Below the pieces are notes generated by a model. That model was not told the DNA's origin and searched no databases. It saw only the letters and a program-made list of their open reading frames with translations. Position numbers and translations under genes: made by a program. A DNA stretch of 42,300 bases, taken from assembly GCA_903970305.1 (NCBI GenBank), contig CAJCID010000281.1, positions 1 to 42,300 on the forward strand, in the 5' to 3' direction. Origin of the DNA: Rhodospirillales bacterium. Its GTDB lineage: Bacteria > Pseudomonadota > Gammaproteobacteria > Burkholderiales > Burkholderiaceae_D. Shown piece after piece: positions 40,110-42,300 of the stretch (position 1 is its first letter; every line of letters begins with the position of its first letter).

Positions 40110-41456
40110 TTCCAATCGTAAGATGCGTCTGAAACCGTAAGGTTTCAGGCGGTGACTTTGGATCGGCGGTTGAAGGTCTGGAAGAGGCGCTTTCGGGCCT
40201 CCTGTACTTGTGCTGCAGCCTCATTGTCGCTCAAAGCGTTTGCGAGCAGGGTTAAGGCTTGGGGCGTCAAGTCGGGTCGCAGCAGCCCGGGGTAGCCGGG
40301 GAGTCCCTGCAGTCTCTCAAAGGGAGTGGCGATCTGATCGAGTGGATAGGTCTTCTTGATCTTTCCTTTGGCATCGATGGTGTCGTGAGCGAAGTAGCAG
40401 GGACGGTGGAAGTTCAGGTATGGATTGAGGACGTCGCGATAGAACTGGTTGATGACGGTCGCGTGTTTCTGGGCGATGTGGCTGTAACCCATGATCTTGC
40501 GAACGACGGCTCCATTCTTACACTCGGCCAAGGCATTGTCGTTGGTGTGGCGCGGTCGGGAACGGGTAAATTCGACGTTCAGTTTATTGAGCATCTTGGC
40601 GATGTCGTGGTTGACATATTCGGAGCCGCCGTCGGAATGGAAGCCACGGATGACGAAGGGGAAACTCTCGAGCATGAGCGCAATGATGGGCAGTAGGAAG
40701 GCCTCGCTGACGCGTTCCACCGCCGCCACGATCTCCCACTGCGTCACGATGTCCACCGCGTTGATGTGATAAACCCCCTTGGCGCCGTCGTGATCACCCT
40801 GGTGGACGGTATCGATTCGGATATAGCCCGGCAAACCCTGCGGAGCCGGAGCCTTGCGGAGCCCGATGCGCACCGGAGAGGGACGGGTGCGCGTCCAGAA
40901 CATGCGGTGCTTCTGGTAAGCCGCACTGGCTCTGAGGTTGTAGAGATGGGACACCGAAATCCCGGACAAGTTAAGGAAGCGCTCATCGCCAAAGTTCTGC
41001 CAGGCGCGGACCATCAGCACCTTGGTGGCCGGACCGGACAGGGTGTCGTGCAGGCTGTCGATCTCGGCCAGGAGGGCGATGTCGGCAGCTCCGAAGCGGC
41101 CGCTGAAACTCGTGCGACTGGCGCGGCTCACCGGCTTCAGCGATCCAGCGGCACGGTATTGGGCAATGAGCTTGGTCAGATGCTGACGCGTGTAGCCGCT
41201 CAGGCGCTGCATGTAGGCCATCAGAACGCCGCGCTGCCCCTTCGACAACTCGAAATAGCGAAAGCGCTTGAGCACCGTGGCGACGAACTGGTGGAGCGTC
41301 TCCTGATCGGTGGGAATGGTGAAGGTCATGTCGGCGGTGCCCGCCAGAAACTCCCGGATTTGCTCGATCGTGCCAAGCCGTGCGTCGTTCATGTCGATAA
41401 CCATTCCTGGATAATCGACCCAAATTCACCATTTCAGACGCATATGCCGTTGGAAA
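40110..41456 (-). mobile_element. Insertion sequence with DDE integrase-type transposase
   Basis: The element is bounded by imperfect inverted repeats. The left end is TTCCAATCGTAAGATGCGTC (40110-40129, continuing TGAAA to 40134) and the right end TTTCAGACGCATATGCCGTT (41432-41451, continuing GGAAA to 41456); they share TTTCAGACGCAT and the TTGGAA edge. A second copy of the right end lies 36 bp further out (41470-41491), so the boundary may be there. No target duplication was recognised. The single transposase gene fills the interior. Confidence 0.75.
40145..41404 (-). CDS. DDE (integrase-core) transposase
   Basis: 419 aa. An N-terminal helix-turn-helix region ('QRLSGYTRQHLTKLIAQYRA') precedes an rve-type catalytic core with D in 'GYIRIDTVHQGD', D in 'RGFHSDGGSEYVN' and E in 'NDNALAECKNG', the DDE triad. 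'RSRPRHTNDNALAE' is typical of IS481/IS3-related and some ISNCY transposases. No frameshift is needed, unlike IS3. The family cannot be settled from sequence reading alone. It appears full length and intact. Confidence 0.85.
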   Translation of the reverse strand: MVIDMNDARLGTIEQIREFLAGTADMTFTIPTDQETLHQFVATVLKRFRYFELSKGQRGVLMAYMQRLSGYTRQHLTKLIAQYRAAGSLKPVSRASRTSFSGRFGAADIALLAEIDSLHDTLSGPATKVLMVRAWQNFGDERFLNLSGISVSHLYNLRASAAYQKHRMFWTRTRPSPVRIGLRKAPAPQGLPGYIRIDTVHQGDHDGAKGVYHINAVDIVTQWEIVAAVERVSEAFLLPIIALMLESFPFVIRGFHSDGGSEYVNHDIAKMLNKLNVEFTRSRPRHTNDNALAECKNGAVVRKIMGYSHIAQKHATVINQFYRDVLNPYLNFHRPCYFAHDTIDAKGKIKKTYPLDQIATPFERLQGLPGYPGLLRPDLTPQALTLLANALSDNEAAAQVQEARKRLFQTFNRRSKVTA

Positions 41457-41491
41457 CACGGAACCCCTCTCAGACGCATATGCCATTGGAA
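41434..41491. repeat. Two direct copies of the IS right end
   Basis: TCAGACGCATATGCCGTTGG (41434-41453, then AA) and TCAGACGCATATGCCATTGG (41470-41489, then AA) differ by one base over 22 bp and are offset by 36 bp. They may be multiple transposase-binding sites or a leftover end of a second insertion. Confidence 0.8.
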
Positions 41492-41493
41492 GA

Positions 41494-42300
41494 GGCTACG
41501 TCTTGACCGGCCTGCCTAACCGGGCGATGCTAAGCGACCGCGTGGAGCAGGCCATCGCCGCCGCACCTCGCCACAAGCACAAGATCGCGGTCGTCTTCCT
41601 TGATCTGGACGGATTCAAGCACATCAACGACTCTCTCGGACATACGATCGGAGACAAGCTCCTGCAGTCCATTGCGAAGCGTCTCCTCAAATGCGTGCGC
41701 GGCACGGATACCGTCAGTCGTCAAGGCGGTGATGAATTCGTCGTATTGCTCTCCCAAGTCGTTCTGGCCGAAGATCCGGCGTTTGCGGCCAGACGAATGC
41801 TAGAAGCCGTCGCCGAAGCCCACTCCATCGATCAGCACGAACTTCATGTGACCACCAGCATCGGGGTGAGCGTGTATCCCGATGATGGCCTGGACGCCGA
41901 GACGCTCATCATGAACGCCGACACGGCGATGTACCATGCGAAGGAGACCGGACGGCAGAGTTATCAGTTCTTCACCCCGGGAATGAACTTCAGGGCCGTG
42001 GAACGGCAAGCCATCGAGGAGAGCCTTCGATCCGCTTTGCAGCGGAACGAGTTCGAACTGTATTATCAACCGAAGGTCGATCTGCGTACCGGCGAGATCA
42101 CCGGTGCCGAGGCACTGTTGAGATGGACACATCCGACGCGAGGGCTCGTGCCTCCGGCACAGTTCATACCAATCGCTGAAGAGTGTGGTCTCATTGTCCC
42201 GATCGGGAGGTGGGTGCTTCGTGAAGCGTGCATGCAAGCCCGGAAATGGGCCGATGCAGGCTTACTGCTCGCCACCATCGCCGTGAATATCTCTGTCGTC
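41494..42300 (+). CDS. GGDEF-EAL c-di-GMP protein, truncated at 5' by the IS and at 3' by the window
   Basis: The frame begins directly at the IS end and enters the GGDEF domain at 'LTGLPNRAML', its usual first motif. 'VVFLDLDGFKHINDSLGH' and 'RQGGDEFVVLL' follow, with the active GG(D/E)EF loop intact, then 'MNADTAMYHAKETGR'. An EAL domain starts with 'ELYYQPKVDLRTGEITGAEA' and 'LLRW' (E-A-L-L-R intact). Such proteins make and/or degrade cyclic di-GMP. Any N-terminal sensor (PAS or similar) has been lost; the codons upstream come from the IS-end repeat, with no good start, so expression is uncertain. Confidence 0.85.

Overview
The window is GC-rich chromosomal DNA that looks like a beta- or gammaproteobacterium. 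The clues are an imuA-imuB-dnaE2 mutagenesis cassette, group II truncated globin, SerB, Mfd, a classical men (menaquinone) gene order, HypA and the tail of an MtrB/PioB-type outer-membrane barrel. The exact lineage cannot be fixed from the sequence alone.

Layout. 1-923: the end of a VOC-fold gene and a tRNA-Gly(GCC). 1101-8825: housekeeping genes (mfd, serB), then a leftward group of a small membrane protein, an FtsX-type permease and a truncated globin. 9268-12856: two lipid-hydrolase-like genes, a lipoprotein serine hydrolase with a C-terminal frameshift and a multi-pass patatin. 13208-20015: a four-gene SOS mutagenesis operon, imuA, imuB, a DnaQ-like exonuclease fused to a Cho/UvrC-like GIY-YIG nuclease, and dnaE2, preceded by a GAAC-N4-GTTC palindrome. 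20251-25450: accessory small genes (hicAB with a perfect palindromic operator, an SRAP peptidase, DUF1488-like, GNAT, VOC, a membrane protein, a hypothetical). 25545-27456: an MtrB/PioB barrel remnant, orphan hypA and a duplicated-DUF2892 membrane protein, with a 20-bp near-palindrome seen three times around them. 27948-35915: a men locus (menF, menD-menB fusion, menC, menE, convergent menA). 36519-39781: a pentapeptide-repeat/glycosyltransferase fusion and a membrane protein. 40110-42300: an IS with a DDE transposase that abuts a 5'-truncated GGDEF-EAL gene running off the window.

Two themes stand out. First, the menaquinone locus is broken. menF is split by a 1488-bp IS110-family element, menD has lost its C-terminal half and is fused in frame to a menB lacking its first ~20 residues, and the MenB GGGH motif reads GGRQ. 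menC and menE remain open. MenA has a Tyr in its first Asp-rich motif. The pathway is probably non-functional in this strain.

Second, the IS110 element can be read as a bridge-RNA system. Its ~236-bp non-coding leader holds, in the expected order, an 8-nt segment matching the menF target side plus CT core and an 8-nt segment matching the element's own other end plus core. Removing 28697-30184 restores an uninterrupted menF frame.
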